A stretch of 64,000 bases of DNA from Phaeosaccion multiseriatum (taxonomy: Eukaryota; Ochrophyta, other classes), in NCBI GenBank assembly GCA_965112735.1, contig OZ218962.1, forward strand, positions 1,612,001 through 1,676,000, given 5' to 3'. The notes beneath the pieces are model-generated. The model was not told where the DNA came from. It saw nothing but the letters and a program-made list of their open reading frames with translations, and did no database searches. The position numbers were made by a program, and so were the translations under genes. This document shows, piece after piece, positions 1 through 9,603 of the stretch. The first letter of the stretch is position 1. Each line of letters starts with the position of its first letter.

Positions 1-3000
1 GAGCAGATCGGAGACCCCACTTGACATCGTTGAGGCAATGCAGTATTTTCACTGGCTCTGTTGTAGTGAGCAAATGCCCAGTGCGGTCCTGTTGTGGCCA
101 GCAAGCGCGTGGTTCAGGCTATGTGTGCCCACCAAGGCCGGCCTTGGGCCCTTTTGAGCCCAACAAAGGGCCATTTGAGCAGATCGGAGACCCCACTTGA
201 CATCGTTGAGGCAATGCAGTATTCTCACTGGCTCTGTTGTAGTGAGCCAATGCCCAGTGCGGTCCTGTTGTGGCCAGCAAGCGCGTGGTTCAGGCTGTGT
301 GTGCCCACCAAGGCCTTGCTTGGGCCCTCTTGAGCCCAACAAAGGGCCATTTGAGCAGATCGGAGACCCCACTTGGCATCGTTGAGGCAATGCAGTATTC
401 TCACTGGCTCTGTTGTAGTGAGCCAATGCCCAGTGCGGTCCTGTTGTGGCCAGCAAGCGCGTGGTTCAGGCTGTGTGTGCCGGCCTTGGGCCCTTTCGAG
501 CCCAACAAAGGGCCATTTGAGCAGATCGGAGACCCCACTTGACATCGTTGAGGCAATGCAGTATTCTCACTGGCTCTGTTGTAGTGAGCCAATGCCCAGT
601 GCGGTCCTGTTGTGGCCAGCAAGCGCGTGGTTCAGGCTGTGTGTGCCCACCAAGGCTTTGCTTGGGCCCTTTTGAGCCCAACAAAGGGCCATTTGAGCCG
701 ATCGGAGACCCCACTTGGCATCGTTGAGGCAATGCAGTATTCTCACTGGCTCTGTTGTAGTGAGCCAATGCCCAGTGCGGTCCTGTTGTGGCCAGCAAGC
801 GCGTGGTTCAGGCTGTGTGTGCCCACCAAGGCCTTGCTTGGGCCCTTTTGAGCCCAACAAAGGGCCATTTGAGCCGATCGGAGACCCCACTTGGCATCGT
901 TGAGGCAATGCAGTATTCTCACTGGCTCTGTTGTAGTGAGCCAATGCCCAGTGCGGTCCTGTTGTGGCCAGCAAGCGCGTGGTTCAGGCTGTGTGTGCCC
1001 ACCAAGGCTTTGCTTGGGCCCTTTTTAGCCCAACAAAGGGCCATTTGAGCCGATCGGAGACCCCACTTGGCATCGTTGAGGCAATGCAGTATTCTCACTG
1101 GCTCTGTTGTAGTGAGCCAATGCCCAGTGCGGTCCTGTTGTGGCCAGCAAGCGCGTGGTTCAGGCTGTGTGTGCGCACCAAGGCCTTGCTTGGGCCCTTT
1201 TGAGCCCAACAAAGGGCCATTTGAGCAGATCGGAGACCCCACTTGGCATCGTTGAGGCAATGCAGTATTTCCACTGGCTCTGTTGTAGTGAGCCAATGCC
1301 CAGTGCGGTCCTGTTGTGGCCAGCAAGCGCGTGGTTCAGGCTGTGTGTGCCCACCAAGGCCTTGCTTGGGCCCTTTTGAGCCCAACAAAGGGCCATTTGA
1401 GCCGATCGGAGACCCCACTTGGCATCGTTGAGGCAATGCAGTATTCTCACTGGCTCTGTTGTAGTGAGCCAATGCCCAGTGCGGTCCTGTTGTGGCCAGC
1501 AAGCGCGTGGTTCAGGCTGTGTGTGCCGGCCTTGGGCCCTTTCGAGCCCAACAAAGGGCCATTTGAGCCGATCGGAGACCCCACTTGACATCGTTGAGGC
1601 AATGCAGTATTCTCACTGGCTCTGTTGTAGTGAGCCAATGCCCAGTGCGGTCCTGTTGTGGCCAGCAAGCGCGTGGTTCAGGCTGTGTGTGCCCACCAAG
1701 GCTTTGCTCGGGCCCTTTTGAGCCCAACAAAGGGCCATTTGAGCCGATCGGAGACCCCACTTGGCATCGTTGAGGCAATGCAGTATTCTCACTGGCTCTG
1801 TTGTAGTGGGCCAATGCCCAGTGCGGTCCTGTTGTGGCCAGCAAGCGCGTGGTTCAGGCTGTGTGTGCCCACCAAGGCCTTGCTTGGGCCCTTTTGAGCC
1901 CAACAAAGGGCCATTTGAGCCGATCGGAGACCCCACTTGGCATCGTTGAGGCAATGCAGTATTCTCACTGGCTCTGTTGTAGTGAGCAAATGCCCAGTGC
2001 GGTCCTGTTGTGGCCAGCAAGCGCGTGGTTCAGGCTGTGTGTGCCGGCCTTGGGCCCTTTCGAGCCCAACAAAGGGCCATTTGAGCCGATCGGAGACCCC
2101 ACTTGACATCGTTGAGGCAATGCAGTATTCTCACTGGCTCTGTTGTAGTGAGCCAATGCCTAGTGCGGTCCTGTTGTGGCCAGCAAGCGCGTGGTTCAGG
2201 CTGTGTGTGCCCACCAAGGCTTTGCTTGGGCCCTTTTGAGCCCAACAAAGGGCCATTTGAGCCGATCGGAGACCCCACTTGGCATCGTTGAGGCAATGCA
2301 GTATTCTCACTGGCTCTGTTGTAGTGAGCCAATGCCCAGTGCGGTCCTGTTGTGGCCAGCAAGCGCGTGGTTCAGGCTGTGTGTGCCCACCAAGGCCTTG
2401 CTTGGGCCCTTTTGAGCCCAACAAAGGGCCATTTGAGCAGATCGGAGACCCCACTTGGCATCGTTGAGGCAATGCAGTATTCTCACTGGCTCTGTTGTAG
2501 TGGGCCAATGCCCAGTGCGGTCCTGTTGTGGCCAGCAAGCGCGTGGTTCAGGCTGTGTGTGCCCACCAAGGCCTTGCTTGGGCCCTTTTTAGCCCAACAA
2601 AGGGCCATTTGAGCCGATCGGAGACCCCACTTGGCATCGTTGAGGCAATGCAGTATTCTCACTGGCTCTGTTGTAGTGGGCCAATGCCCAGTGCGGTCCT
2701 GTTGTGGCCAGCAAGCGCGTGGTTCAGGCTGTGTGTGCCGGCCTTGGGCCCTTTTGAGCCCAACAAAGGGCCATTTGAGCAGATCGGAGACCCCACTTGG
2801 CATCGTTGAGGCAATGCAGTATTCTCACTGGCTCTGTTGTAGTGAGCCAATGCCCAGTGCGGTCCTGTTGTGGCCAGCAAGCGCGTGGTTCAGGCTGTGT
2901 GTGCCCACCAAGGCCTTGCTTGGGCCCTTTTGAGCCCAACAAAGGGCCATTTGAGCAGATCGGAGACCCCACTTGGCATCGTTGAGGCAATGCAGTATTT

Positions 3001-4221
3001 CCACTGGCTCTGTTGTAGTGAGCCAATGCCCAGTGCGGTCCTGTTGTGGCCAGCAAGCGCGTGGTTCAGGCTGTGTGTGCCCACCAAGGCTTTGCTTGGG
3101 CCCTTTTGAGCCCAACAAAGGGCCATTTGAGCCGATCGGAGACCCCACTTGGCATCGTTGAGGCAATGCAGTATTCTCACTGGCTCTGTTGTAGTGAGCC
3201 AATGCCCAGTGCGGTCCTGTTGTGGCCAGCAAGCGCGTGGTTCAGGCTGTGTGTGCCGGCCTTGGGCCCTTTTGAGCCCAACAAAGGGCCATTTGAGCCG
3301 ATCGGAGACCCCACTTGACATCGTCGAGGCAATGCAGTATTCTCACTGGCTCTGTTGTAGTGAGCCAATGCCCAGTGCGGTCCTGTTGTGGCCAGCAAGC
3401 GCGTGGTTCAGGCTGTGTGTGCCCACCAAGGCCGGCCTTGGGCCCTTTTGAGCCCAACAAAGGGCCATTTGAGCCGATCGGAGACCCCACTTGACATCGT
3501 TGAGGCAATGCAGTATTTCCACTGGCTCTGTTGTAGTGAGCCAATGCCCAGTGCGGTCCTGTTGTGGCCAGCAAGCGCGTGGTTCAGGCTGTGTGTGCCG
3601 GCCTTGGGCCCTTTTGAGCCCAACAAAGGGCCATTTGAGCAGATCGGAGACCCCACTTGGCATCGTTGAGGCAATGCAGTATTCTCACTGGCTCTGTTGT
3701 AGTGAGCCAATGCCCAGTGCGGTCCTGTTGTGGCCAGCAAGCGCGTGGTTCAGGCTGTGTGTGCCGGCCTTGGGCCCTTTTGAGCCCAACAAAGGGCCAT
3801 TTGAGCCGATCGGAGACCCCACTTGACATCGTTGAGGCAATGCAGTATTCTCACTGGCTCTGTTGTAGTGAGCCAATGCCCAGTGCGGTCCTGTTGTGGC
3901 CAGCAAGCGCGTGGTTCAGGCTGTGTGTGCCGGCCTTGGGCCCTTTTGAGCCCAACAAAGGGCCATTTGAGCCGATCGGAGACCCCACTTGACATCGTTG
4001 AGGCAATGCAGTATTTCCACTGGCTCTGTTGTAGTGAGCCAATGCCCAGTGCGGTCCTGTTGTGGCCAGCAAGCGCGTGGTTCAGGCTGTGTGTGCCCAC
4101 CAAGGCCGGCCTTGGGCCCTTTTGAGCCCAACAAAGGGCCATTTGAGCCGATCGGAGACCCCACTTGACATCGTTGAGGCAATGCAGTATTTCCACTGGC
4201 TCTGTTGTAGTGAGCCAATGC
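1..4221. repeat. Satellite array A, about 24 monomers of 176 or 166 bp
   Basis: Head-to-tail monomers differ by a few substitutions and by presence or absence of a 10-bp block just before the GGCCTTG stretch, which gives 176- or 166-bp units. Each monomer holds an inverted repeat GGCCCTTT / AAAGGGCC with a 10-nt loop, and a second one of nine positions (CACTGGCTC / GAGCCAATG, 9-nt loop, one mismatch). The 170-bp variant that marks the higher-order repeat of the main array is absent. A looser six-unit period of 1046 bp (one 166 plus five 176) starts near 373. Because 176 is not a multiple of three, short open frames occur on both strands; none looks coding. The array stops mid-monomer at 4221, where a composite element is inserted. 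Confidence 0.97.
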
Positions 4222-4310
4222 TGTTAGAAGTCGTGCTTTTGCTAGACTGGTACCTACCCTCTGAATTCAGACCGGGAGGTACCAGTCTAGCAAAAGCACG
4301 ACTTCTAACA
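4222..4310. repeat. Palindrome P1
   Basis: Perfect 33-bp arms lie at 4222-4254 and 4278-4310, with a 23-nt spacer centred on the palindrome CTGAATTCAG. The spacer reads TACCCTCTGAATTCAG onward, here called orientation a. It forms the left end of the composite element. Confidence 0.93.
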
Positions 4311-4478
4311 AGGCCATTGCGAGTTCGAATCCTGGCTGTAGCTTGTGAAAAAAGTGTGTTTTTCGGCGAAAACTGGTACCGGCTGGCACCCATTAGTCTG
4401 ATTCCCAGACTGCGAGTTACTTCTCTCCACTATGTGCGGTGGGGGGGGGGGGGGGTTCGACTTCTAGCATTAGGGCTT
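4311..4478 (+). repeat. Segment T, copy 1 (forward)
   Basis: This stretch of about 168 bp lies between two palindromes, starting AGGCCATTGCG and ending in a guanine run and CTAGCATTAGGGCT. It contains GTTCGAATC, an exact match to the RNA polymerase III B-box consensus. TAGCAAAAGCACG in the adjoining palindrome arm, about 35 nt upstream, resembles a weak A box, and a TTTTT run follows downstream. It does not fold as a credible tRNA: D, anticodon and T stems all fail. A small inverted repeat AGTCTG / CAGACT is also present. The last bases, CGACTTCTAGCA, match the palindrome terminus CGACTTCTAACA with one difference. It may be a decayed tRNA-derived sequence. Confidence 0.7.
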
Positions 4479-4586
4479 TGTTAGAAGTCGTGCTTTTGCT
4501 AGACTGGTACCTCCCGATCTGACTGGTACCTCCCGGTCTGAATTCAGAGGGTAGGTACCAGTCTAGCAAAAGCACGACTTCTAACA
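4479..4586. repeat. Palindrome P2
   Basis: Arms lie at 4479-4511 and 4554-4586. The spacer is longer than in P1 because CTGACTGGTACC material is partly duplicated, and its core is the reverse complement of the P1 spacer (orientation b). Confidence 0.92.
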
Positions 4587-4751
4587 AGGCCATTGCGAGT
4601 TCGAATCCTGGCTGTAGCTTGTGAAAAAAGTGTGTTTTTCGGCGAAAACTGGTACCGGCTGGCACCCATTAGTCTGATTCCCAGACTGCGAGTTACTTCT
4701 CTCCACTATGTGCGGTGGGGGGGGGGGGGTTCGACTTCTAGCATTAGGGCT
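4587..4751 (+). repeat. Segment T, copy 2 (forward)
   Basis: Almost identical to copy 1 but with a shorter guanine run, so slippage in the G tract is the main difference. It lies between palindromes P2 and P3. Confidence 0.85.
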
Positions 4752-4840
4752 TGTTAGAAGTCGTGCTTTTGCTAGACTGGTACCTACCCTCTGAATTCAG
4801 ACCGGGAGGTACCAGTCTAGCAAAAGCACGACTTCTAACA
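4752..4840. repeat. Palindrome P3
   Basis: Arms lie at 4752-4784 and 4808-4840; the spacer is in orientation a, the same as P1. Confidence 0.92.
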
Positions 4841-4893
4841 AGGCCATTGCGAGTTCGAATCCTGGCTGTAGCTTGTGAAAAAAGTGTGTTTTT
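4841..4893 (+). repeat. Segment T, copy 3 (truncated)
   Basis: Only the first 53 bp are kept, up to the TTTTT run after the B-box-like motif. The sequence then changes abruptly to a 27-bp fragment of the 113-bp repeat found at 5641-6318. The abrupt junction suggests a deletion or recombination breakpoint. Confidence 0.85.
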
Positions 4894-5640
4894 CCCGCTG
4901 TAAGGCACCGCTCCCGGCAAACTCAAAGCTACCGAGCTGCTGCCTGAGCCTCTTGGCCAAGGTCAGCTGCCTTCGGGATTCTTTGGGGTTGTAAAGAGTC
5001 ACGTTGCTCTCCACCTAGGATAGGAGTAGCCGCATGGACAAGGTAATAGCAACCCCAAAGCCAGCCTGGCAGCCAGCCTTGTCTCTATTAGCTTTATCCG
5101 TGAGCCATCCTAAACGACCAACCTGCTGGGAGGTGAGTGAGAAACGGGCCACGCACCGTTTCTCACCGTATTTGCCTGGGCCTGGGCCATTGACATAATA
5201 CTGACTTTCAACATCCCCGTCAGCCATCCCTGCACTTCTAACATCCCCCTGAACTAAACTATTGCGTGTCCCCACGCAACTCAAAGCGGGTTCGCCTACT
5301 AAAGCTCGACTTGTAGCAAAAGCCTCCATGTTGCTTCCAATAAAAACGGATGAGAAATATGCAAAACTCACCCAGGTGTGTGCGACCGCTCCTCCAACAC
5401 ACACCCTCCTGTATTGGTGAGAAAACCCCACGACTCAAACTCACCCACACAGGCTCACGGATGAGAACATCCCATGACTCAAACTCACCCGCGCAATTCT
5501 CTATCTCCACTCCTACTCGCCACCAGCGTTGCCAAAGCCTCGTTGCGCACCACTAATGCTGACTGCTCAAGTGTTTACTGGTGTGCCTACAAGGCACCCA
5601 GACAGTCCCTAAAGCAGCCTTGCGAGTATCCTTCTCTGTC
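4894..5640. other. Unique spacer of the composite element
   Basis: The first 27 bp are a detached fragment of the 113-bp repeat. The rest is single-copy within this window and has no convincing coding frame or RNA gene. A perfect 11-bp stem (GTGAGAAACGG with CCGTTTCTCAC, 8-nt loop) lies at 5137-5166. The phrase ACTCAAACTCACCC recurs near 5435 and 5480. From about 5490 the sequence grades into a diverged version of the 113-bp repeat. Confidence 0.6.
5137..5166. repeat. 11-bp perfect hairpin
   Basis: GTGAGAAACGG at 5137-5147 and CCGTTTCTCAC at 5156-5166 are exact reverse complements around an 8-nt loop. No T run follows, so it does not look like an intrinsic terminator. Its role is unknown. 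Confidence 0.8.
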
Positions 5641-6318
5641 TCCCGCCAAGCTCCGTGCAACAGCAACAGCCGCGCTGCTGCCACACTCGAAAGCCGTGCC
5701 CGCTGTAGGGCACCGCTCTCGGCAATTCTCTATCTCCACGGCCCACCAAGCTCCAGCAGCAATTTCCGTGCAACAGCAACATCCGTGCTGCTGCCACACT
5801 CGAAAGCCATGCCCGCTGACTAAGGCACCACTCCCGGCAATTCTCTATCTCCACGGCCCATCAAGCTCCAGCAGCAATTTCCGTGCAACAGCAACATCCG
5901 TGCTGCTGCCACACTCGAAAGCCGTGCCCGCTGTAAGGCACCGCTCCCGGCAATTCTCTATCTCCACGGCCCACCAAGCTCCAGCAGCAATTTCCGTGTA
6001 ACAGCAACATCCGTGCTGCTGCCACACTCGAAAGCCATGCCCGCTGTAAGGCACCGCTCCCGGCAATTCTCCATCTCCACTGCCCACCAAGCTCCAGCAG
6101 CAATTTCCGTGTAACAGCAACATCCGTGCTGCTGCCACACTCGAAAGCCGTGCCCGCTGTAAGGCACCGCTCCCGGCAATTCTCTATCTCCACGGCCCAC
6201 CAAGCTCCAGCAGCAATTTCCGTGTAACAGCAACATCCGTGCTGCTGCCACACTCGAAAGCCATGCCCGCTGTAAGGCACCGCTCCCGGCAATTCTCCAT
6301 CTCCACTGCCCACCAACA
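5641..6318. repeat. 113-bp tandem repeat, about six units
   Basis: Successive GGCAATTCTC or GGCAATTCTCC landmarks at 5721, 5836, 5949, 6062, 6175 and 6288 give spacings of 115, 113, 113, 113 and 113 bp. Each unit contains CAGCAGCAATTTCCGTG and GCTGCTGCCACACTCG. The first unit is diverged. The last is cut at CCCACCAA by palindrome P4. Frames stay open across part of the array on both strands, but the content is repetitive and nothing suggests a protein. Confidence 0.93.
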
Positions 6319-6408
6319 TGTTAGAAGTCGTGCTTTTGCTAGACTGGTACCTACCCTCTGAATTCAGACCGGGAGGGTACCAGTCTAGCAAAAGCACGAC
6401 TTCTAACA
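6319..6408. repeat. Palindrome P4
   Basis: Arms lie at 6319-6351 and 6376-6408; the spacer is in orientation a with one extra G. It separates the 113-bp repeat from the reversed T segment. Confidence 0.92.
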
Positions 6409-6573
6409 AGCCCTAATGCTAGAAGTCGAACCCCCCCCCCCCCACCGCACATAGTGGAGAGAAGTAACTCGCAGTCTGGGAATCAGACTAATGGGTGCCA
6501 GCCGGTACCAGTTTTCGCCGAAAAACACACTTTTTTCACAAGCTACAGCCAGGATTCGAACTCGCAATGGCCT
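6409..6573 (-). repeat. Segment T, copy 4 (reversed)
   Basis: This is the reverse complement of T copies 1 and 2: it starts AGCCCTAATGCTAG, runs through a C tract and ends CGCAATGGCCT. It is flanked by palindromes on both sides, so T occurs in both orientations between the same hairpins. Confidence 0.92.
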
Positions 6574-6674
6574 TGTTAGAAGTCGTGCTTTTGCTAGACT
6601 GGTACCTCCCGGTCTGAATTCAGAGGGTAATTCAGAGGGTAGGTACCAGTCTAGCAAAAGCACGACTTCTAACA
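6574..6674. repeat. Palindrome P5
   Basis: Arms lie at 6574-6606 and 6642-6674. The spacer is in orientation b and carries a 12-bp duplication of TTCAGAGGGTA, so the spacer itself is slipping or being copied. Confidence 0.92.
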
Positions 6675-6839
6675 AGGCCATTGCGAGTTCGAATCCTGGC
6701 TGTAGCTTGTGAAAAAAGTGTGTTTTTCGGCGAAAACTGGTACCGGCTGGCACCCATTAGTCTGATTCCCAGACTGCGAGTTACTTCTCTCCACTATGTG
6801 CGGTGGGGGGGGGGGGGTTCGACTTCTAGCATTAGGGCT
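6675..6839 (+). repeat. Segment T, copy 5 (forward)
   Basis: Forward copy with a G tract of about 14, nearly identical to copy 2. Together with copy 4 it forms a T-reversed, P5, T-forward arrangement, a large inverted repeat around P5. Confidence 0.9.
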
Positions 6840-6928
6840 TGTTAGAAGTCGTGCTTTTGCTAGACTGGTACCTCCCGGTCTGAATTCAGAGGGTAGGTAC
6901 CAGTCTAGCAAAAGCACGACTTCTAACA
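6840..6928. repeat. Palindrome P6
   Basis: Arms lie at 6840-6872 and 6896-6928. The spacer is the exact reverse complement of the P1 spacer (orientation b). It forms the right end of the composite element; satellite resumes at 6929. Confidence 0.93.
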
Positions 6929-6991
6929 ATGCCCAGTGCGGTCCTGTTGTGGCCAGCAAGCGCGTGGTTCAGGCTGTGTGTGCCGGCCTTG
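6929..6991. repeat. Satellite fragment between two insertions
   Basis: These 63 bp run from ATGCCCAGTGCGG to GGCCTTG and match the satellite consensus. They continue array A on the left (after the 4222-6928 insert) and array B on the right (after the 6992-10397 insert). Confidence 0.95.
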
Positions 6992-9603
6992 CGCTGCTTC
7001 AGCAGCGAAGCCACGGAAGTTCTGTTCTCGCGGAGTGGAGTCGACGGAGAAACAGGGTATTGAGAGCCGAGGAGGGTAGAGCGTGAGCGCGTGTGTGGAC
7101 CCCGAGGGAGCTGGTAGGATAGAATATATTTATGGCAGCAGATGGAAAACAACGGATTGGGATTTTCCGCTGGAGCTCAGAAGAGGAGGAGCCCTGCTGT
7201 ACTCGCCACCCTACCGTGATTGAAGGAGATAGAGGGCAGGTGCGGGAGCGTGTACAAGCAGGGAGGAGAGTAGAGACCGATGGTGTAGGAAAGCAAGGAT
7301 CGCAGTAGGGCCCGACTGCTTCTCTTGTGAGGTTGAAGATGCTGTGTGCTTACTTGTGTCATGCTAACAGTTGCAAACACAAGATGTGCCCCCAATGCTA
7401 ACAGTTGCAAGGGCTTGCGCTACGCACACGCATCTAGTAGAAGTGAGAGACCCTTAGCCTGGTGTAGTATGGAGCTCTCGCCGGGCAAAAGGTTTTTTCT
7501 TTCTTCTCTCGCCGGTGACGGGGCTTCCACGTTAGCTCGTCGCCCTTTCCTCTCCATTAGTTTCGCGGGGTCCGTCCACCCCAGCCTCTCCGTCTCCTCC
7601 CTTCCCCACCCCGCCTGGTTGTGGCGTCGCTGCGACGGTGGCGGGATCTTTTAGGTTGGGGGGTGAAAGATCCTCCCGCCTTGGTCCTGCTGGTGATGAG
7701 AGCCCCGCGTATCGTACTGGACGGAGATGCCGCAGCTGAGAGCCCCACGTATCGACGATCGTATCGGACGGAGATGCAACAGGGCAGGTGGACTCAGGGG
7801 GGGCTTTCAGGGGGGGGGGTATTGTGTGGGCAGCAGCAGCGCGCAGTGGTGTCGCTGCAGCCGGAGGGCACGGGCGCACGGACAGTTGGTGTGTAGTATG
7901 GGAGTGAGTGCCGTGGTGGCGAAAAGATAGCTGGGAGGTGGCATTATTCTCCTCTTCCTCGCCTTTGGAGACGTTTTGCGTGTGGGAGAAGGGCGGCAGC
8001 AGAAGTGAGTGAAAAGGGGCTCTCAGCCAAGCAGCAAGAGCCTCAGGAGCCACGGCGAAGGAGTTCGTGAGTGTGGCAGCGCAGGCCGCATGGATACGGG
8101 GCAGGTGTGCGGGCTATGACAAGGAACCGGTGAGCTCTGCTTTGATGGTGATTGGCGCCTCGAGGTGGCGTGTGAAGCGGCGGTTCCACCTGTGGCCATA
8201 ACAGAAGCCCCGTACAACAGGAGGGGCGCAACGAGCAAGGAAGGCATGGGTCGTTGGCAGACGGCATTGCGAGTACACAGTGGTTTCATCTCGGACGACA
8301 CAGCAACATCTAGGGTGTTCATCTACGTGTTAAGTGTGGGGAAAGGGCACTTCGCTGGGGGGTTGCGGCAGAGATTGGGAATCGACCCAGGTCGCGACTT
8401 ATCTGCAATGGGCGGCGGCGGATTGGCGTTGGGTCGTCCACAACAGCTGTGGAGTGAGTGTTGGGGCCTGCCTGTGCCGCAGACGGCCGGATGAGGGGTT
8501 TTTGGGTGTGTGGGGCCCTTGAGCGGTGCGAACGAAGAAAATGGGCGAGAGAAGGCACTAGCTTTTGCTATGCTTGCGCGACTTACTTGGGGTAGTAGGG
8601 ATGGCATATCCTCGTGCCAGAGTGCCCGGCGGTCGATTCTTTGGGGCAGCAGGGCTTGAGATCTTGGGCTTGTTCGTTTTGCGGGACGACAGCAGCGAGG
8701 TGTTTTGCCCTCGGTGTTTTGTCGACCGGGTCAAGCGGAAGTCCGCAGCGGACGGTTGGGATAGCAGTGGAGGGGTCTCGGCACGGTGTATGCAGAAGGG
8801 CCGCGTCTACGAGTCGATGTTCTAGGAGCTTGGGGCGGAAAACATGTGTGCTCCTGTTGGGGCATTTTCGGTTTTTCTACCGGGGTTGGTTCTATGGGTC
8901 TTTTGGATCTGTGATTCCGAAATGAATTTCAATTTCGATCAATTGGCTAAGCGACCTTTGAACTGCGGCGATGGCGAATCTTTTAGATTGGGGGGTGAAA
9001 GATCCCTCCGTCTTGGTCCGTCATTGGAGCAGGTGATGAAGAGAGCGCCGACTATCGTATTCGGAGGACTCCGCGGGGGCTCCCGGTGATGGAGGAGGGA
9101 GTAGTCAGCTGTGCCGCGTCTCCCTCACTTTCACTGATGGCTCTGCGGGGTGGGAGCACAGCAGATTGGTAGCGACATAGCACGCATCTCCTCCCACTCA
9201 CGGCGGATCGATGAGGCTTCAGCATCGGTCCCAAGCGGCGGTGACTGGCGGCTCCTCCAGTCTTAGGTGGGCCTGGGTCACGGCATTTCAGTATACGCGT
9301 GCAGGAGGCTATGCATGATGGGCTGGGCAGGGCGCGGTAGGATACATGCAGACGCGGCTGCGCCCTGGGGACTTTGGGTGAATGGGGGATGAGCGGCTCC
9401 TCGGAACCGCTGCCCCCAAAGGCCCGTGCTCGCCCCGTCAGGGAAGCGACACCCCGGAGACACTGTGTGCCCCGAGGTGAGTCCCTCTCAGGACTGCACT
9501 CTTAATGAAAAGTTTATCCCCCAACAATGGCGACGACTGGATGAGGAGGAGCGAGGCCTCTCAATGGGTACCCAGTTTTGATTGAGCGCAACGACCGCGA
9601 GAA
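6992..9603 (+). mobile_element. Unclassified satellite-inserted element, copy 1 (long form)
   Basis: It starts with a 7-bp hairpin, CGCTGCT / AGCAGCG, and ends GCGCAACGACCGCGAGAA. Its first 513 bp (6992-7504) recur in copy 2 at 9604-10116, and its last 220 bp (9384-9603) recur at 10178-10397 with one noticed difference. The roughly 1.9 kb between is absent from copy 2. Copies 1 and 2 are head to tail and together interrupt a satellite monomer exactly at GGCCTTG / GGCCC, with no target-site duplication of three bases or more visible. There is no poly-A tail. No reverse transcriptase, transposase or Rep-helicase frame could be recognised. Lack of duplication, end hairpins and tandem copies fit a non-autonomous rolling-circle element, but the usual end bases of that group are not clear, so the class is open. 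Confidence 0.65.
7505..9383. other. Interior of element copy 1, no recognised gene
   Basis: The stretch is GC-rich with short open frames on both strands, none resembling a family I know. It contains a diverged internal duplication: 7637-7735 and 8971-9070 both carry ATCTTTTAG, then TTGGGGGGTGAAAGATCC, a CTTGGTCC motif and a GTATCGTA or CTATCGTA motif. Poly-G runs occur near 7797-7820. It could be an insertion into a short element like copy 2, or copy 2 could be an internal deletion of a longer element. Confidence 0.45.

Larger units (their letters stand above)
4222..6928. mobile_element. Composite hairpin-bounded element inserted in the satellite
   Basis: The insert begins TGTTAGAAGTCG and ends CGACTTCTAACA, which are the outer ends of perfect 33-bp inverted-repeat arms. 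Satellite sequence flanks both sides. ATGC is present at 4218-4221 and again at 6929-6932, and taking out the insert with one copy restores the monomer exactly. The target-site duplication could be 4 to 6 bp, because CAATGC also matches if the inverted repeat is trimmed by two bases. Inside are six copies of a palindrome P, five copies of a roughly 165-bp segment T (one reversed, one truncated), a unique stretch and a 113-bp tandem repeat. No transposase or other coding region is visible, so movement must have depended on enzymes encoded elsewhere. The family is not one I recognise; foldback or MITE-like DNA transposons are the nearest description. Confidence 0.75.

Noticed and set aside
1-4221. 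CRISPR array
   Set aside because: The whole unit repeats with no short repeat / unique spacer alternation, and the DNA is eukaryotic.
4278-4350. Functional tRNA gene
   Set aside because: Only the B box is good. The acceptor pairs at five of seven positions including a wobble, and the D, anticodon and T stems do not form.
5474-6409. Protein genes over the 113-bp repeat on either strand
   Set aside because: The frames repeat the same low-complexity peptide, have no domain and are cut by palindrome P4.
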